Part shown: one piece after another, positions 48,701 to 57,733 of the stretch | Layout: every line of letters starts with the position of its first letter | Numbering within the stretch: the stretch's first letter is position 1 | Assembly (NCBI RefSeq): GCF_002564025.1 | Contig: NZ_PDJH01000001.1 | Span: 310,001 to 374,000, forward strand | DNA length: 64,000 nucleotides | Direction of reading: 5' to 3' | Source: Flavimobilis soli | GTDB taxonomy: Bacteria > Actinomycetota > Actinomycetes > Actinomycetales > Cellulomonadaceae | Position numbers and translations under genes: made by a program | The notes under the pieces: model-generated | Told to the model about the DNA's origin: nothing | Seen by the model: only the letters and a program-made list of their open reading frames with translations | Database searches by the model: none

Positions 48701-49918
48701 TCAGCGCAACGTCTCGGGGATCGCGTCCAGGTACGCCTGCACGTTGCGGCGCGTCTCCGCGACCGAGTCCCCGCCGAACTTCTCCAGGACCGCCTCTGCC
48801 AGCACGAGCGCGACCATCGCCTCGGCGACGACCGCAGCCGGCGGGACGGCGCACACGTCCGAGCGCTGGTGCTGTGCCTTGGCCACCTCGCCCGTCGCCA
48901 CGTCGACCGTCCGCAGCGCGCGGGGCACCGTCGAGATCGGCTTCATGGCACCGCGCACACGCAGGACCTCGCCGTTCGACATGCCGCCCTCGACTCCCCC
49001 GGCCCGGTTCGACAGACGCTCGAGGCGTCCGTCGTCACCCGGCACGATCTCGTCGTGCGCCTGCGACCCGCGCCGTGCGGCCGTGCGGAAGCCGTCACCG
49101 ATCTCGACGCCCTTGAACGCCTGGATCCCCATGATCGCTGCGGCGAGGCGCGCGTCGAGGCGCCGGTCGGAGTGGACGTACGTGCCCAGCCCCGAGGGGA
49201 TGCCGTAGCCGAGCACCTCGACGACTCCACCGAGGGTGTCGCCGTCCTTGTGGCACGCATCGATCTCGGCGACCATCGCCGCGCTGGTCTCCGCGTGGAA
49301 GCAGCGCACGGGGTCCGCGTCCAGCGCCGCGACGTCCTGAGGTGTGGGGGCCGGGGCACCGTCGGGCACCGCGACCGGACCGATCGACGTCACGTGCGAG
49401 ACGAGCGTGATGCCCGCAGCCTGCTCGAGGAAGCGGGCCGCGACCACGCCGAGCGCGACGCGGGCCGCGGTCTCGCGCGCGGACGCGCGCTCGAGCACCG
49501 GTCGGGCGTCGTCGAAACCGTACTTGCGCATGCCGACGAGGTCTGCGTGGCCGGGACGCGGCCTGGTCAGAGGACGGTTGCGCGCGATCTCCCGCGCGTC
49601 CCCCGTACCCGCGTCCACCTGGAGCGCAGCGGGGTCGACAGGGTCGGCAGCCATCACGTCGACCCACTTGGGCCACTCGGTGTTGCCGATCTCGATCGCC
49701 AGCGGACCGCCCTGCGTGAGCCCGTGCCGCAGGCCCGCGAGGACACGGACCTCGTCCTGCTCGAACTTCATGCGAGCGCCACGGCCGTAACCGAGGCGGC
49801 GGCGTGCGAGGGCCTCCTGGATGTCTGCGGTCCGCACCTCCACACCCGCGGGCAGACCCTCGATCATCCCCACCAGTGCGGGGCCGTGCGACTCTCCGGA
49901 CGTCAACCAACGAAGCAT
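48701..49918 (-). CDS. aroC: Chorismate synthase
   Basis: This 405-residue enzyme uses reduced FMN to make chorismate from EPSP. Signatures: [106 protein letters not shown] and the terminal [25 protein letters not shown] 49918 matches the family start. Upstream lies the terminator of the pilus locus, downstream a bidirectional terminator, so aroC appears to be a single-gene unit here. Confidence 0.96.
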   Translation of the reverse strand: MLRWLTSGESHGPALVGMIEGLPAGVEVRTADIQEALARRRLGYGRGARMKFEQDEVRVLAGLRHGLTQGGPLAIEIGNTEWPKWVDVMAADPVDPAALQVDAGTGDAREIARNRPLTRPRPGHADLVGMRKYGFDDARPVLERASARETAARVALGVVAARFLEQAAGITLVSHVTSIGPVAVPDGAPAPTPQDVAALDADPVRCFHAETSAAMVAEIDACHKDGDTLGGVVEVLGYGIPSGLGTYVHSDRRLDARLAAAIMGIQAFKGVEIGDGFRTAARRGSQAHDEIVPGDDGRLERLSNRAGGVEGGMSNGEVLRVRGAMKPISTVPRALRTVDVATGEVAKAQHQRSDVCAVPPAAVVAEAMVALVLAEAVLEKFGGDSVAETRRNVQAYLDAIPETLR

Positions 49919-49984
49919 GGTCCGATCCTTCCACGTGGTGGGACGTGCGAGCGGTCCTGACCGCAGTGCGGACCGTCTCCGACG

Positions 49985-50027
49985 ACGGAGGGCGCCGCCG
50001 CAGGATGACTGCGGCGACGCCCTCCGT
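49985..50027 (-). terminator. Terminator of the type IV pilus locus
   Basis: An 18-bp stem with one mismatch (ACGGAGGGCGCCGCCGCA with TGCGGCGACGCCCTCCGT) and a 7-base loop, starting 13 bp after the pilO stop and before aroC. Confidence 0.78.
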
Positions 50028-50040
50028 GACCCACGTGCGG

Positions 50041-50811
50041 CTACTTCACGACCGTCAAGGGGTTCGCGCCGGACTTCGGCTTCGGGAGCTCTGTCGGCAC
50101 CTCGGCGGCGGGCGCGTACTGCGCCGTGTCGAACTTGTCCTCGAGGACGTAGACCTGGCCCGAGAGCACGAGCGACAGGTCCCCGGCCTTGCGAGCGGGC
50201 AGGCCCGCGTTCTCCTCGGTGTCCTCCATCGCGTTACCCGTCAGGCCGAGCACGAGCATCAGACGCTCCTCCGTCGTCTGCAGGTCGTCCACGAAGGCCA
50301 TGACGTCCTTGTACTCGCCCTGCAGCTCGATCGAGACGGGGACGGCGTACATGCCGGTCACCCCGACGCCCGGCGTCGCCGCGGGAGCCGGAGCAGCCTC
50401 GGCCGCTCCCGGCTCGTCCGTGCCCGGGTCGGTCGTCGTGGTGCCGGAGTCGCCGCCGAGCGTGACCTCGGTCGACGCCGAGAGGCTCAGCGACGCGATG
50501 ACGACGTCGTGCTCGTCCGCGATGTCCGAGAGCTCACGCTGGAGCTGGGCCTGGTCGAGCGTCATCGGGATCTGCGCGCGCAGCTCCGCAAGCTGCGCCC
50601 GGTAGACGTCGATCTCCTCGAACTGCTTCTTCAGGACCGCGATCTTCTTGCGCTCGGTGTCGTTCTTGTTGTCCTGCTCGACGGCCTGCGCCTCGGTCTC
50701 CTGTGCCGTGTCGTAGACAGGCTTGGCGAGGAGGAACCAGGTGCCGAGGAGGATGACAGCGCTCAGGAGGATCGTCCCGACGATCCAGCTGCTCTGCTTG
50801 GCTGCGCCCAT
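50041..50811 (-). CDS. pilO: Type IV pilus inner-membrane protein PilO
   Basis: This 256-residue protein has one membrane helix ([23 protein letters not shown], about 8-30), a coiled coil ([29 protein letters not shown], 40-70), then a ferredoxin-like PilO domain ([36 protein letters not shown]). An Ala/Pro/Thr linker interrupts it near 118-150. PilO pairs with PilN to form the alignment complex that links PilM to the pilus. Weak sequence conservation is normal; position after pilN decides the call. ATG shares one base with the pilN stop. Confidence 0.78.
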   Translation of the reverse strand: MGAAKQSSWIVGTILLSAVILLGTWFLLAKPVYDTAQETEAQAVEQDNKNDTERKKIAVLKKQFEEIDVYRAQLAELRAQIPMTLDQAQLQRELSDIADEHDVVIASLSLSASTEVTLGGDSGTTTTDPGTDEPGAAEAAPAPAATPGVGVTGMYAVPVSIELQGEYKDVMAFVDDLQTTEERLMLVLGLTGNAMEDTEENAGLPARKAGDLSLVLSGQVYVLEDKFDTAQYAPAAEVPTELPKPKSGANPLTVVK

Positions 50812-51545
50812 CAGTTGCTTCCTCCCTCAAGACCGAACGTACGTCCGGCGAGCGCCTCGGCCCCGACCTGGATCGTGGACGTGACTTCGTAGTACGGCTC
50901 AGCGTCGACCGCGTCGACACGCGACTCCTGCAGCGTCGGGTCCGAGAAGCCCGGGATCGACTCGAGGCCGTCGAGCCAGTCGGACGCCTTGGGCAGGGTC
51001 GGCGAGTGCGCGACGAACACGACCGTGCCCACGCCGGGCGTCGACAACGGGTCAGCACCCGCGACGAGCGGAGCGGTCGGCGAACCGTTCGTGACCTCGA
51101 ACATGGTGATCGTGACGTCGTCGGGCAGGACGGCGGTGATCGCGTCGAGGTAGGACTTCCACGACACCTCGGTCGCCATGCCGAGCATGCGAGCGGTCTG
51201 CGTCTGGTTGATGGCCGCGAGCACAGCGGTGACCTCGCCGTACTGGGCCTTCTCGCGGGCGAGACGCGTCGCGGTGTCTTGCGCGTTCGCGAGGTGGTCG
51301 TCGGCGCGCGTGTTCTGGTCCTGCACGAACAGGTACATGCCGCCCGCGCTCAGCAGAGCGAGGACGACGACGCCCGCGAGCATGCGCTTGACGCGTGCGA
51401 AGCCGCGCCCGGCCCGGATCTCGGCGGGGAGCAGGTCGACCTGCGGCAGGAGGGGCGCGCCGAGCGCACCCTTGCCCGTCTTGACCTTGGCGGCGGACTT
51501 GGTCGGCTGAGCAGAGCTCGTCTTGCTCTTCTCGAAGAGGCTCAT
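50811..51545 (-). CDS. pilN: Type IV pilus inner-membrane protein PilN
   Basis: This 244-residue protein has a cytoplasmic N-terminal tail with VDLLPAEIRAGR (the INLLP-like PilM-binding motif, near residue 36), one membrane helix (VKRMLAGVVVLALLSAGGMYLFV), a coiled coil, then a ferredoxin-like domain (SYLDAITAVLPDDVTITMFEV, ASDWLDGLESIPGFSDP). It bridges cytoplasmic PilM and PilO. Its start overlaps pilM by 4 bp and its stop overlaps pilO by one base, so M, N and O are made together. Confidence 0.85.
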   Translation of the reverse strand: MSLFEKSKTSSAQPTKSAAKVKTGKGALGAPLLPQVDLLPAEIRAGRGFARVKRMLAGVVVLALLSAGGMYLFVQDQNTRADDHLANAQDTATRLAREKAQYGEVTAVLAAINQTQTARMLGMATEVSWKSYLDAITAVLPDDVTITMFEVTNGSPTAPLVAGADPLSTPGVGTVVFVAHSPTLPKASDWLDGLESIPGFSDPTLQESRVDAVDAEPYYEVTSTIQVGAEALAGRTFGLEGGSN

Positions 51546-52594
51546 GCGGCCACCCCCATCGCGAGACCCAGCGGCAGCGCCATCGTCGACTCACGGCCGG
51601 TGAAGCGTTCGCGCCCACCGATCGCCTTCGACACCTCGAGCGCCTCGAGCGGGTCGCCGAGCTGGACGTTGAGACGGGTGGAGCTGGCGAGCAGCTGGCC
51701 GAGACCAGGAAGCTTGGCTCCTCCGCCGGTGAGCGCGATGACGTCGATGTGACGGTTGCGCTGGGAGTTGAAGTAGGAGAACGAGCCGCGGACGGACTCG
51801 AGCAGGTTGTGCGTGATGTGCAGGACCGACTCCGCGGTCTCACGGTACTCCGGCGGGACCGCGATACCCACGCCGATGTCGCGCTTGAGCAGCTCGGCGT
51901 CCTGGTTCGAGGCTCCGAGCGTCCGCGCGACGGCGTCGGTCACGTCCTGGCCGCCCGAGGGCAGCGCGCGGACGAAGCGTGGGACCCCCGCCTCGACCAC
52001 GACGACGTTGGTGATGCGGGCGCCGATGTCGACGAGCGCGACCGTCTGGGAGCCGAGCCGGCCACGGGTCATGCCGCGCAGGAGGGCGAAGGCGTTGAGG
52101 TCGACCATCACGGGCCGCAGACCGGCCGCCTCCACGGCGAGCAGGTTGGCGGCGACCGTGTCCTTGGCGGCCGCGACGAGCAGCCCGTCCAGCGTGCGCC
52201 CGTTCTGCCCGTCGATCTCGTCGGTCGGGTAGAAGTCGAGGAGCGCATCGTCGGTCGCCATCGGCAGCATGTCCTGGACCTGGTACGGCAACGACTGCCG
52301 CAGCTGGGTCATCGGGAGCCAGGGCAGGGACAGCTCGCGGACGGCCACGCGCTGGTTGCCGACGCCGACGATGACGTCCTTGGAGCCGAACTTGGCCTTC
52401 GCCCACAGCTCTTTGAGAGCCGAGGCGACGATCTGCTGGTCGGCGACCTCGCCGTCGCGGATGACGTTGACCGGCAGCGGCAGCTCCTCGTACTTCACGA
52501 GGGTCGCTCCGGACCGACCGGACCCGAACTCGATCTCGGCGGCGCGTACCGCGCTCGTACCGATGTCGAGCCCGATCGCTCGCTTCTTAGCCAC
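51542..52594 (-). CDS. pilM: Type IV pilus assembly ATPase-fold protein PilM
   Basis: This 350-residue actin-like protein forms the cytoplasmic ring of the pilus machine. Motifs: RAIGLDIGTSAVRAAEI (phosphate-1), VIVGVGNQRVAVREL, TVALVDIGARITNVVVVEAG (phosphate-2) and DVIALTGGGAKLPGLGQLLA (adenosine motif). GTG 52594 has AGGAGG 4 bp upstream. The 162-bp gap before it (after pilD) is the only large gap in the pilD-pilO half, so an internal promoter for pilMNO is possible. Confidence 0.93.
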   Translation of the reverse strand: MAKKRAIGLDIGTSAVRAAEIEFGSGRSGATLVKYEELPLPVNVIRDGEVADQQIVASALKELWAKAKFGSKDVIVGVGNQRVAVRELSLPWLPMTQLRQSLPYQVQDMLPMATDDALLDFYPTDEIDGQNGRTLDGLLVAAAKDTVAANLLAVEAAGLRPVMVDLNAFALLRGMTRGRLGSQTVALVDIGARITNVVVVEAGVPRFVRALPSGGQDVTDAVARTLGASNQDAELLKRDIGVGIAVPPEYRETAESVLHITHNLLESVRGSFSYFNSQRNRHIDVIALTGGGAKLPGLGQLLASSTRLNVQLGDPLEALEVSKAIGGRERFTGRESTMALPLGLAMGVAA

Positions 52595-52756
52595 ACGTCC
52601 TCCTCAGGGCGAGGGTATTGATGTCGTTGCAGGCGCCTGGACCCGGCCTGCGTGGCCGGCTCCGAGGGGTGCCTGTAGGTGAATCGGCAGAGCCGGCTCG
52701 AACCTTGAGCGGCTTCCGGTACGTCTGTGCCCGTGTGCGCGCTGCGGCGACCGTCG
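52595..52756. other. Gap between pilD and pilM
   Basis: No gene. It contains GAGCCGGCTC, a perfect 10-bp palindrome (52690-52699). Possible internal promoter region, but no clear -10/-35 is seen. Confidence 0.3.
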
Positions 52757-53572
52757 TCAGAGCATGAGCCCGAGGTAGGCGTCCCACAGCGGCGCGCCGA
52801 CGAGCACCCCGAGCGCGGCACCGCCGATCATCCACGGACCGAAAGGGATGCCCGACTTGCGGCCGGCACGTCGTGTCGCGATGAGGACGGCCGAGAAGAC
52901 TCCGCCCAGCAGGAACGCCCCGAAGGCACCGACGACGAACGGGCCCCACCCGAGCCAGCCGAGGGCCATCCCCAGCACGCCCGAGAGCTTGACGTCGCCG
53001 AAACCCATGCCGGACGGGTACACGACGAGAACGGCGAAGTAGAAGACGAAGAGGATCGCTCCGCAGAGGAGCGCCCGCCACATCGCCGACCAGTCCCCCG
53101 CGCCCCAGCTCGCGACCACGAGCAGGGCGCCGACGACCCCGTAGGAGGGCAGGACGATCGTGTCGGGGAGCCGGTGCACGTCGATGTCGATCAGCGTGAG
53201 GACGACCGAGATCGCGCCGACGTAGAGGTACGCGGGCAACGCCCAGCTGATCCCGAAGTGGAGCGTGACGGCCACGAACACCGCGGCCGTCGCGATCTCC
53301 ACGAGCGGGTAGCGGCGCGAGATCGGCTCCCCGCAGTCTCGGCAACGCCCACGCAGGAGGAGCCACGAGACCACGGGGACGTTGTCCCGACGCCGGATCG
53401 GGGCGTGGCACGCCGGGCAGGCGCTCGGGGGGTGCAGCACCGACTCGTCACGAGGCACACGCCACGCGACGACGTTGAGGAACGAGCCGATCGCGAGCCC
53501 GAGGAGCGTCGCGATGGCCAGCGCGAGCCCGGCGACGTAGCCGTCGGACAGGTCGAGCGCGACGAGGCTCAC
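52757..53572 (-). CDS. pilD: Prepilin peptidase / N-methyltransferase PilD
   Basis: This 271-residue membrane aspartyl protease cuts prepilin leaders and methylates the new N-terminus. The N-terminal cytoplasmic domain has two zinc cysteine pairs (CPACHAPIRRRDNVPVVSWLLLRGRCRDCGEPIS). The active-site Asp residues are in LTLIDIDVHRLPD and GMGFGDVKLSG. About seven to eight membrane helices follow. The GTG start overlaps the pilX stop by 4 bp. It should process all five prepilins of the locus. Confidence 0.95.
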   Translation of the reverse strand: MSLVALDLSDGYVAGLALAIATLLGLAIGSFLNVVAWRVPRDESVLHPPSACPACHAPIRRRDNVPVVSWLLLRGRCRDCGEPISRRYPLVEIATAAVFVAVTLHFGISWALPAYLYVGAISVVLTLIDIDVHRLPDTIVLPSYGVVGALLVVASWGAGDWSAMWRALLCGAILFVFYFAVLVVYPSGMGFGDVKLSGVLGMALGWLGWGPFVVGAFGAFLLGGVFSAVLIATRRAGRKSGIPFGPWMIGGAALGVLVGAPLWDAYLGLML

Positions 53573-55095
53573 CCGTCGATCTCCCGGTAGTCGCTGAGCG
53601 TGGCCGACTGCTCGAGCGGGGGCGCGTTCCACTTCTGCTCGGACTCGCCGTTGCACTCGGCGACCGTCATCTTGGACCACAGGGCGTTGTACTTGTCGCC
53701 GAGCGCGAGGCAGCGCCCGTAGCGGTCCTTGAAGGTCCAGCTGTCCTTCCACGAGCCAGCATCTGCCGTACGTGACCAGTTGAGGTCGGCGCCACCCGCG
53801 CTGCAGAGCACGAGAGTGACGTAGGCCGGGTTGGCGGACGGCGAAGGCGTCTTCATGCAGTACGTGTTCGACGCAGTGCGGTTCTTGTTGTAGTAGACAC
53901 GGACCTGCTGGGCGGCTGTAGAACCGCGCAGGTCGGCAGGCTCGTTGTAGAACCACTCGTGGTTCCAGTAGAGCAGACCGCGTCCCGAGGGGTCCTGCTT
54001 GCACGGGTACACGATCATGAAAGAGCTGCCGGTGTTCTCGTCGGTGACGTCGGTGCAGCGACCGAACTCGAGGTAGTTGACGATCTGGTTGGTGGCCTTC
54101 GAGGCCGCGCCGGCGCCGACGCGAGAGTCGGGGTCGAAGGACGACCAGGCTGTGTTGGATCCGCACGAGCCGACCCGGAGGCGGACACCGTCTGCGGGCG
54201 CGGTCGAGTTCGATCCGGTGCCGAGGCAGAAGTTGGAGTTGCCCGTCTTGCTCGCGTTCTGCACCTTCCAGACGGCGCCACCCTCCCAGGAGAAGAGCTG
54301 GCGGGTGTCCCCGTTGCAGGGTGCGAGCTTCGCGTCTTCGGCCCCTGACGCGGGGCGTCCCTGGATGCACATCGGCACGTAGCCGGGGGTGTCCGTGACG
54401 GAGAGGTGGATCGAGTAGTCGTCGCGCCAGGACCACATGCGCAGGGGGTCATCCGTGCGGCACACCTCGGCAGGGACGTACTTGATGGTCGAGCCGGAGG
54501 TCGTGCCGCTGGCCTCGAGGCAGAACCCGAGCCCGAACGAGTAGATCGCTCCGCCCTCGACGTTGTCGTTGGTGAGCTGGAACGTGTAGATCGTCTCCAG
54601 GGTGCGATCGCCCGCCGTCGTCGCCAGCCCGGGAATGCCGTCACCGAGGCCCTCGGAGGAGATGACCGCGTACATCGGGGCTGCCGCCAGCCCGTTCCCG
54701 GGTGTGCACGTCTTGGCGTTGGCCGCGCGCCACGCGGGGGTCTGGTTCGAGGGGTCGGCGTCGTAATACTGGATCGTCGCGCGGTAGGTGTATCCGGTGC
54801 TGCCGTCGACCGGCCCGGAGAGCGTGCACGGGAGCTTGCGCGGGTCGCCGAGCTCGGTGCCGGAGATCGGGTCGATCATCCGCGCGGAGCGCAGGACGGT
54901 CAGGCTCGCGTCGACCCCTGCTTCCGCGGCGGCGATCGTGCGGCTGTTCTTCGCGGCGAAGAGGGTGGGCTTGATCTGCGCGGTGATGACGCCGAGCAGG
55001 AGGACGCTGACCGCGGCGCAGACCATGATGATCAGGATCGCGGTGGGCATCGCGTAGCCGTCGTCCCGGCGCTCGCGCGTTCTGAACCAGGTCAT
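53569..55095 (-). CDS. PilX-like minor pilin with two predicted ricin-type beta-trefoils
   Basis: A 508-residue pilin-like protein. The leader MTWFRTRERRDDG is followed by YAMPTAILIIMVCAAVSVLLLGVITAQ, a pilin/PilX-type helix without the usual Glu5. After a pilin-like region (to about 180) come six repeats of Cys-(16-20 residues)-Cys-(5-11 residues)-Trp: C192/C212, C243/C260/W270, C290/C311/W317, C347/C365/W377, C413/C431/W440 and C462/C481/W489. The last, GRCLALGD...VAECNGESEQKW, is a textbook ricin-B QxW repeat. Six repeats make two beta-trefoils, a sugar-binding fold. I infer a pilus-tip lectin. It lies between pilW- and pilD-type genes. Confidence 0.85.
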   Translation of the reverse strand: MTWFRTRERRDDGYAMPTAILIIMVCAAVSVLLLGVITAQIKPTLFAAKNSRTIAAAEAGVDASLTVLRSARMIDPISGTELGDPRKLPCTLSGPVDGSTGYTYRATIQYYDADPSNQTPAWRAANAKTCTPGNGLAAAPMYAVISSEGLGDGIPGLATTAGDRTLETIYTFQLTNDNVEGGAIYSFGLGFCLEASGTTSGSTIKYVPAEVCRTDDPLRMWSWRDDYSIHLSVTDTPGYVPMCIQGRPASGAEDAKLAPCNGDTRQLFSWEGGAVWKVQNASKTGNSNFCLGTGSNSTAPADGVRLRVGSCGSNTAWSSFDPDSRVGAGAASKATNQIVNYLEFGRCTDVTDENTGSSFMIVYPCKQDPSGRGLLYWNHEWFYNEPADLRGSTAAQQVRVYYNKNRTASNTYCMKTPSPSANPAYVTLVLCSAGGADLNWSRTADAGSWKDSWTFKDRYGRCLALGDKYNALWSKMTVAECNGESEQKWNAPPLEQSATLSDYREIDG

Positions 55096-55097
55096 CG

Positions 55098-55754
55098 TCA
55101 GTCTCGTCCCATCCCCGTGCAGGTCATGATGTCGCTGCGGCCATCGTCGTCGAGGTCGGCGTTCGTCGTCGACGAGCTCGACGTGTTGCGCGCGACGAAC
55201 TCCGTCTCGAGCCCCGAGCCCGTCTGGCTAGCGTTCGGCGCGACCTCGAGGACGACCTTCAGCCGCTGGTTGGCGTAGACGTTGTCCGCAGGTGAGAACC
55301 GGAACGGCAGCTGCGCCGGCACGTTCAGGTCGTTGCGCACACCGTCGCTGAACGTGTACCAGCCCGTAGCCCCGCTCCCCGAGGGCCCGGTTGCCTCGCG
55401 GCGCTGGAGCTTCCGGTCTGCCGTGACGCGCCACTGGATGCAGCGCTGCGGCTTGCCGCCCTCGACGACCTGGATGAGGTACTCGACGTAGTACGCCCCT
55501 GAGGGACCCTTGCCTGGCCGGTTGATCGACGAGGCGTAGCGAACCTCTTTGTCCATGCGCTGGAACACCGTGCGCACGACCGAACCGGTGTCGCTCACCG
55601 ACACCGCGCGGGCGGTGTTCTTCGTCATGGTGACGACCCCGGCCATGAACACGGCGATCACGGCCGTGAACACCCCGAGGGCCACGAGGAGCTCGGTCAG
55701 CGTGACTCCGCTGTCCCCACGCAGCAGCCCACGCTCGTCGTTGTGGCGGTCCAT
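55098..55754 (-). CDS. PilW-like minor pilin
   Basis: This 218-residue prepilin has a class III leader MDRHNDERGLLRGDSG cut before VTLTELLVALGVFTAVIAVFM, with Glu5 present. Downstream are VRTVFQRMDKEVRYASSINRP and QRCIQWRVTADRKLQRRE, as in PilW/GspJ-type minor pilins. The C-terminus ends in an acidic stretch (TNADLDDDGRSDIMTCTG) that resembles a calcium-binding loop (DLDDDGRSD). It shares one base with the pilV stop, and pilX begins 2 bp after its stop. Confidence 0.85.
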   Translation of the reverse strand: MDRHNDERGLLRGDSGVTLTELLVALGVFTAVIAVFMAGVVTMTKNTARAVSVSDTGSVVRTVFQRMDKEVRYASSINRPGKGPSGAYYVEYLIQVVEGGKPQRCIQWRVTADRKLQRREATGPSGSGATGWYTFSDGVRNDLNVPAQLPFRFSPADNVYANQRLKVVLEVAPNASQTGSGLETEFVARNTSSSSTTNADLDDDGRSDIMTCTGMGRD

Positions 55755-57622
55755 CAGCTGCCCCTCACGTTGTTCAGGGTCACGGTAGCCGGTGCGCTCG
55801 TCCACGTCTGGCCCCCACCGGTGTAGGTGACGGTGTACGTGAACGTGCAGCTGCCGCGCCAGTTGCTCTGGATCGACGTCGTCCGGAAGGCGAACGTGCC
55901 GTTCGTCGCGTTCGAGAGCGTGACACCGACCGTCGGGTTGCCGCTGCCCGAGGTGCGGGTGCACGTCGGGGCCGAGGCGACCGCGTAGGTCACACGGGAG
56001 TTTGCCGCGTTCGGGATGTTGCCCGTCAGCGGGGAGACGTTCGCCGTCGTGGCGCCCTTGACGGTGGTGGTGTACGTGTAGTTCTTCGCCACGGGCACCA
56101 CGAGGATCGTGCCCGTCTGCGTCTCGGAGCGGTCCCCTGCGGCTGTCTCGAGCTGGAACGTGAACGTGTAGACGCCGACGGTGTTGCCAGCGGGCTTGAA
56201 CCGGATGGTCGTCGTCCCCGAGCCCGTGAGGGTCGTGGCGCCGGTCCCGGTCGCGTCGACACGGGTCGGGCCCGAGAGGATGACGACCTTGTTGCTCGCG
56301 GAGCCGCCCGCGGCGTTCTGGACGTCGAGCGTGACGTTGGAGGTCGTCGACCCCTGGCCGTCGACGATGAACTCCGCGTCGTTGGCAGCGACCGCGGTGC
56401 CGATGCGTACGGTCACCGTGCCCGTGCGGCCCGGCACCTGTGCGGGGTTGTCGCTCCACAGATCCATGGTGCCGTCGTCGAGCTCGACCGTCGTCACGAC
56501 GCGGTACTTGAAGGTCGTGTTGCCCACCGGCGCGGAGGGGTCGGCGGCAAACTGGATCGTGCCGTCCGGGTTCACGGTCGCGTGGCCGCGGGGCGACTGC
56601 TCGATGATCTCCGGGCGCAGGTCCGTTCCCAGGTCGTTCGCGAGCACGTCGATCGACGCGCTCGATCCGGCGCCGACCCTGGCGCCTGTGTCGTCGACAG
56701 CAGCCGGGTAGACGAGCACCGTCACCGTGGCCTCGTTCGAGTTGCGGCCCTGGGCGTCGCGGAGCTTGTACCGGAACGTGACGATGCCCGAGTAGTTCGC
56801 GGGCGGCGTGTAGGTGATCGCGCCCATGTTGGTGCCGGACGTGATCACGGTCGCCGTGCCCTTCGAGGGCGGCGAGGTGATGGTCGTCGGGTTGGAGCGC
56901 GTCGAGACGATGACGTCGTTCTTGAGGATCTCGACGGGCAGCGAGGGACCACCAGCAACCGAGTCGATCGAGTCGTCGTTCGCGACGGGCGCGGTCGAGA
57001 CGTTCCAGACCGCGTCGCTCGTCGGGTCGATGAGCGAGGTCATCGTGTAGAAGCAACCGTCGCCACCGCACTTCGCCATGCCGGGGTCCCACGCCACGGC
57101 GACGATCGCGCGGTAGACGAGCGTGTACGCGGCGCCCGGGTTGACGCGCACGCAGGTGGTGTCGCTCGCCGAGGCGCTCTTCGCGCGGTAGCAGCTCCCG
57201 ATGAGCGTGGTCACGTCGTACTTCATGTCCGAGACCCGGACCTCGTGCGAGATCGGGAGCGTGACCGTCCCACCACCCGTGGCGATCGGGTCCCAGAGCT
57301 GGTTCGTCTCGGCGACGAGGTCCGGGTCGAGTGCGGCGACCGTCGAGAACGCGGCGTTGACCGCTGCTTTCGTGCGGCCGATCACGAGGGGTGTCGTGCC
57401 GCCCGGCGAGGAAGCGCGCGGGTAGACCGACCGCACCTTCTCCATGGCCTGCGTCGCGACGGACGCGGAGTTCTGCGTGCGCTGGAGGTGCGAGGCGGTG
57501 CTCGAGCCGCGCATGAAGAAGACGAGCACTGCTGCAGCGACCATGCCGACGATGAAGAGCGCGACGATCACCTCGATGAGGGAGAAGCCCTCGTCGCTCT
57601 TCGAGATCTGGTTGCGCCGCAT
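55754..57622 (-). CDS. PilV-like minor pilin with Ig/cadherin-like domains
   Basis: This 622-residue prepilin is four to five times longer than a normal PilV. The leader MRRNQISKSDEG precedes FSLIEVIVALFIVGMVAAAVLVFFM (Glu5 present). A pilin-like domain runs to about 215. Then come three to four tandem Big/cadherin-like repeats: PVANDDSIDSVAGGPSLPVEILKND ... GAITYTPPANYSGIVTFRYKLRDAQG, then SASIDVLANDLGTDLRP ... GNTTFKYRV, and others ending TFTYTVTYTGGGQTW. Such ANDD/VLAND repeats form elongated adhesive rods. I chose ATG 57622 (GGAGA 7 bp upstream); a longer frame exists. Confidence 0.85.
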   Translation of the reverse strand: MRRNQISKSDEGFSLIEVIVALFIVGMVAAAVLVFFMRGSSTASHLQRTQNSASVATQAMEKVRSVYPRASSPGGTTPLVIGRTKAAVNAAFSTVAALDPDLVAETNQLWDPIATGGGTVTLPISHEVRVSDMKYDVTTLIGSCYRAKSASASDTTCVRVNPGAAYTLVYRAIVAVAWDPGMAKCGGDGCFYTMTSLIDPTSDAVWNVSTAPVANDDSIDSVAGGPSLPVEILKNDVIVSTRSNPTTITSPPSKGTATVITSGTNMGAITYTPPANYSGIVTFRYKLRDAQGRNSNEATVTVLVYPAAVDDTGARVGAGSSASIDVLANDLGTDLRPEIIEQSPRGHATVNPDGTIQFAADPSAPVGNTTFKYRVVTTVELDDGTMDLWSDNPAQVPGRTGTVTVRIGTAVAANDAEFIVDGQGSTTSNVTLDVQNAAGGSASNKVVILSGPTRVDATGTGATTLTGSGTTTIRFKPAGNTVGVYTFTFQLETAAGDRSETQTGTILVVPVAKNYTYTTTVKGATTANVSPLTGNIPNAANSRVTYAVASAPTCTRTSGSGNPTVGVTLSNATNGTFAFRTTSIQSNWRGSCTFTYTVTYTGGGQTWTSAPATVTLNNVRGS

Positions 57623-57655
57623 CGGTTTCTCTCCGTCGTCGTTCGGGTCGAGACG

Positions 57656-57697
57656 CCGCACTGGGGACCAAACCGAAAGGCTTGATCCCCAGTGCGG
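57656..57697 (-). terminator. Hairpin between pilA and pilV (possible partial terminator)
   Basis: CCGCACTGGGGA pairs perfectly with TCCCCAGTGCGG (12 bp) around an 18-base loop, 36 bp after the pilA stop and 33 bp before pilV. A leaky terminator here would give far more major pilin than minor pilin. Confidence 0.6.
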
Positions 57698-57733
57698 TTG
57701 CTGCTCAGCGCGGAGGCTGGGCAGCGGGTTGGA

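Noticed and set aside
52757..54436. A 559-codon frame ending in the PilD sequence, as if a fusion
   Set aside because: The first 290 residues are the out-of-frame shadow of the lectin pilin gene; PilD proper begins at GTG 53572.
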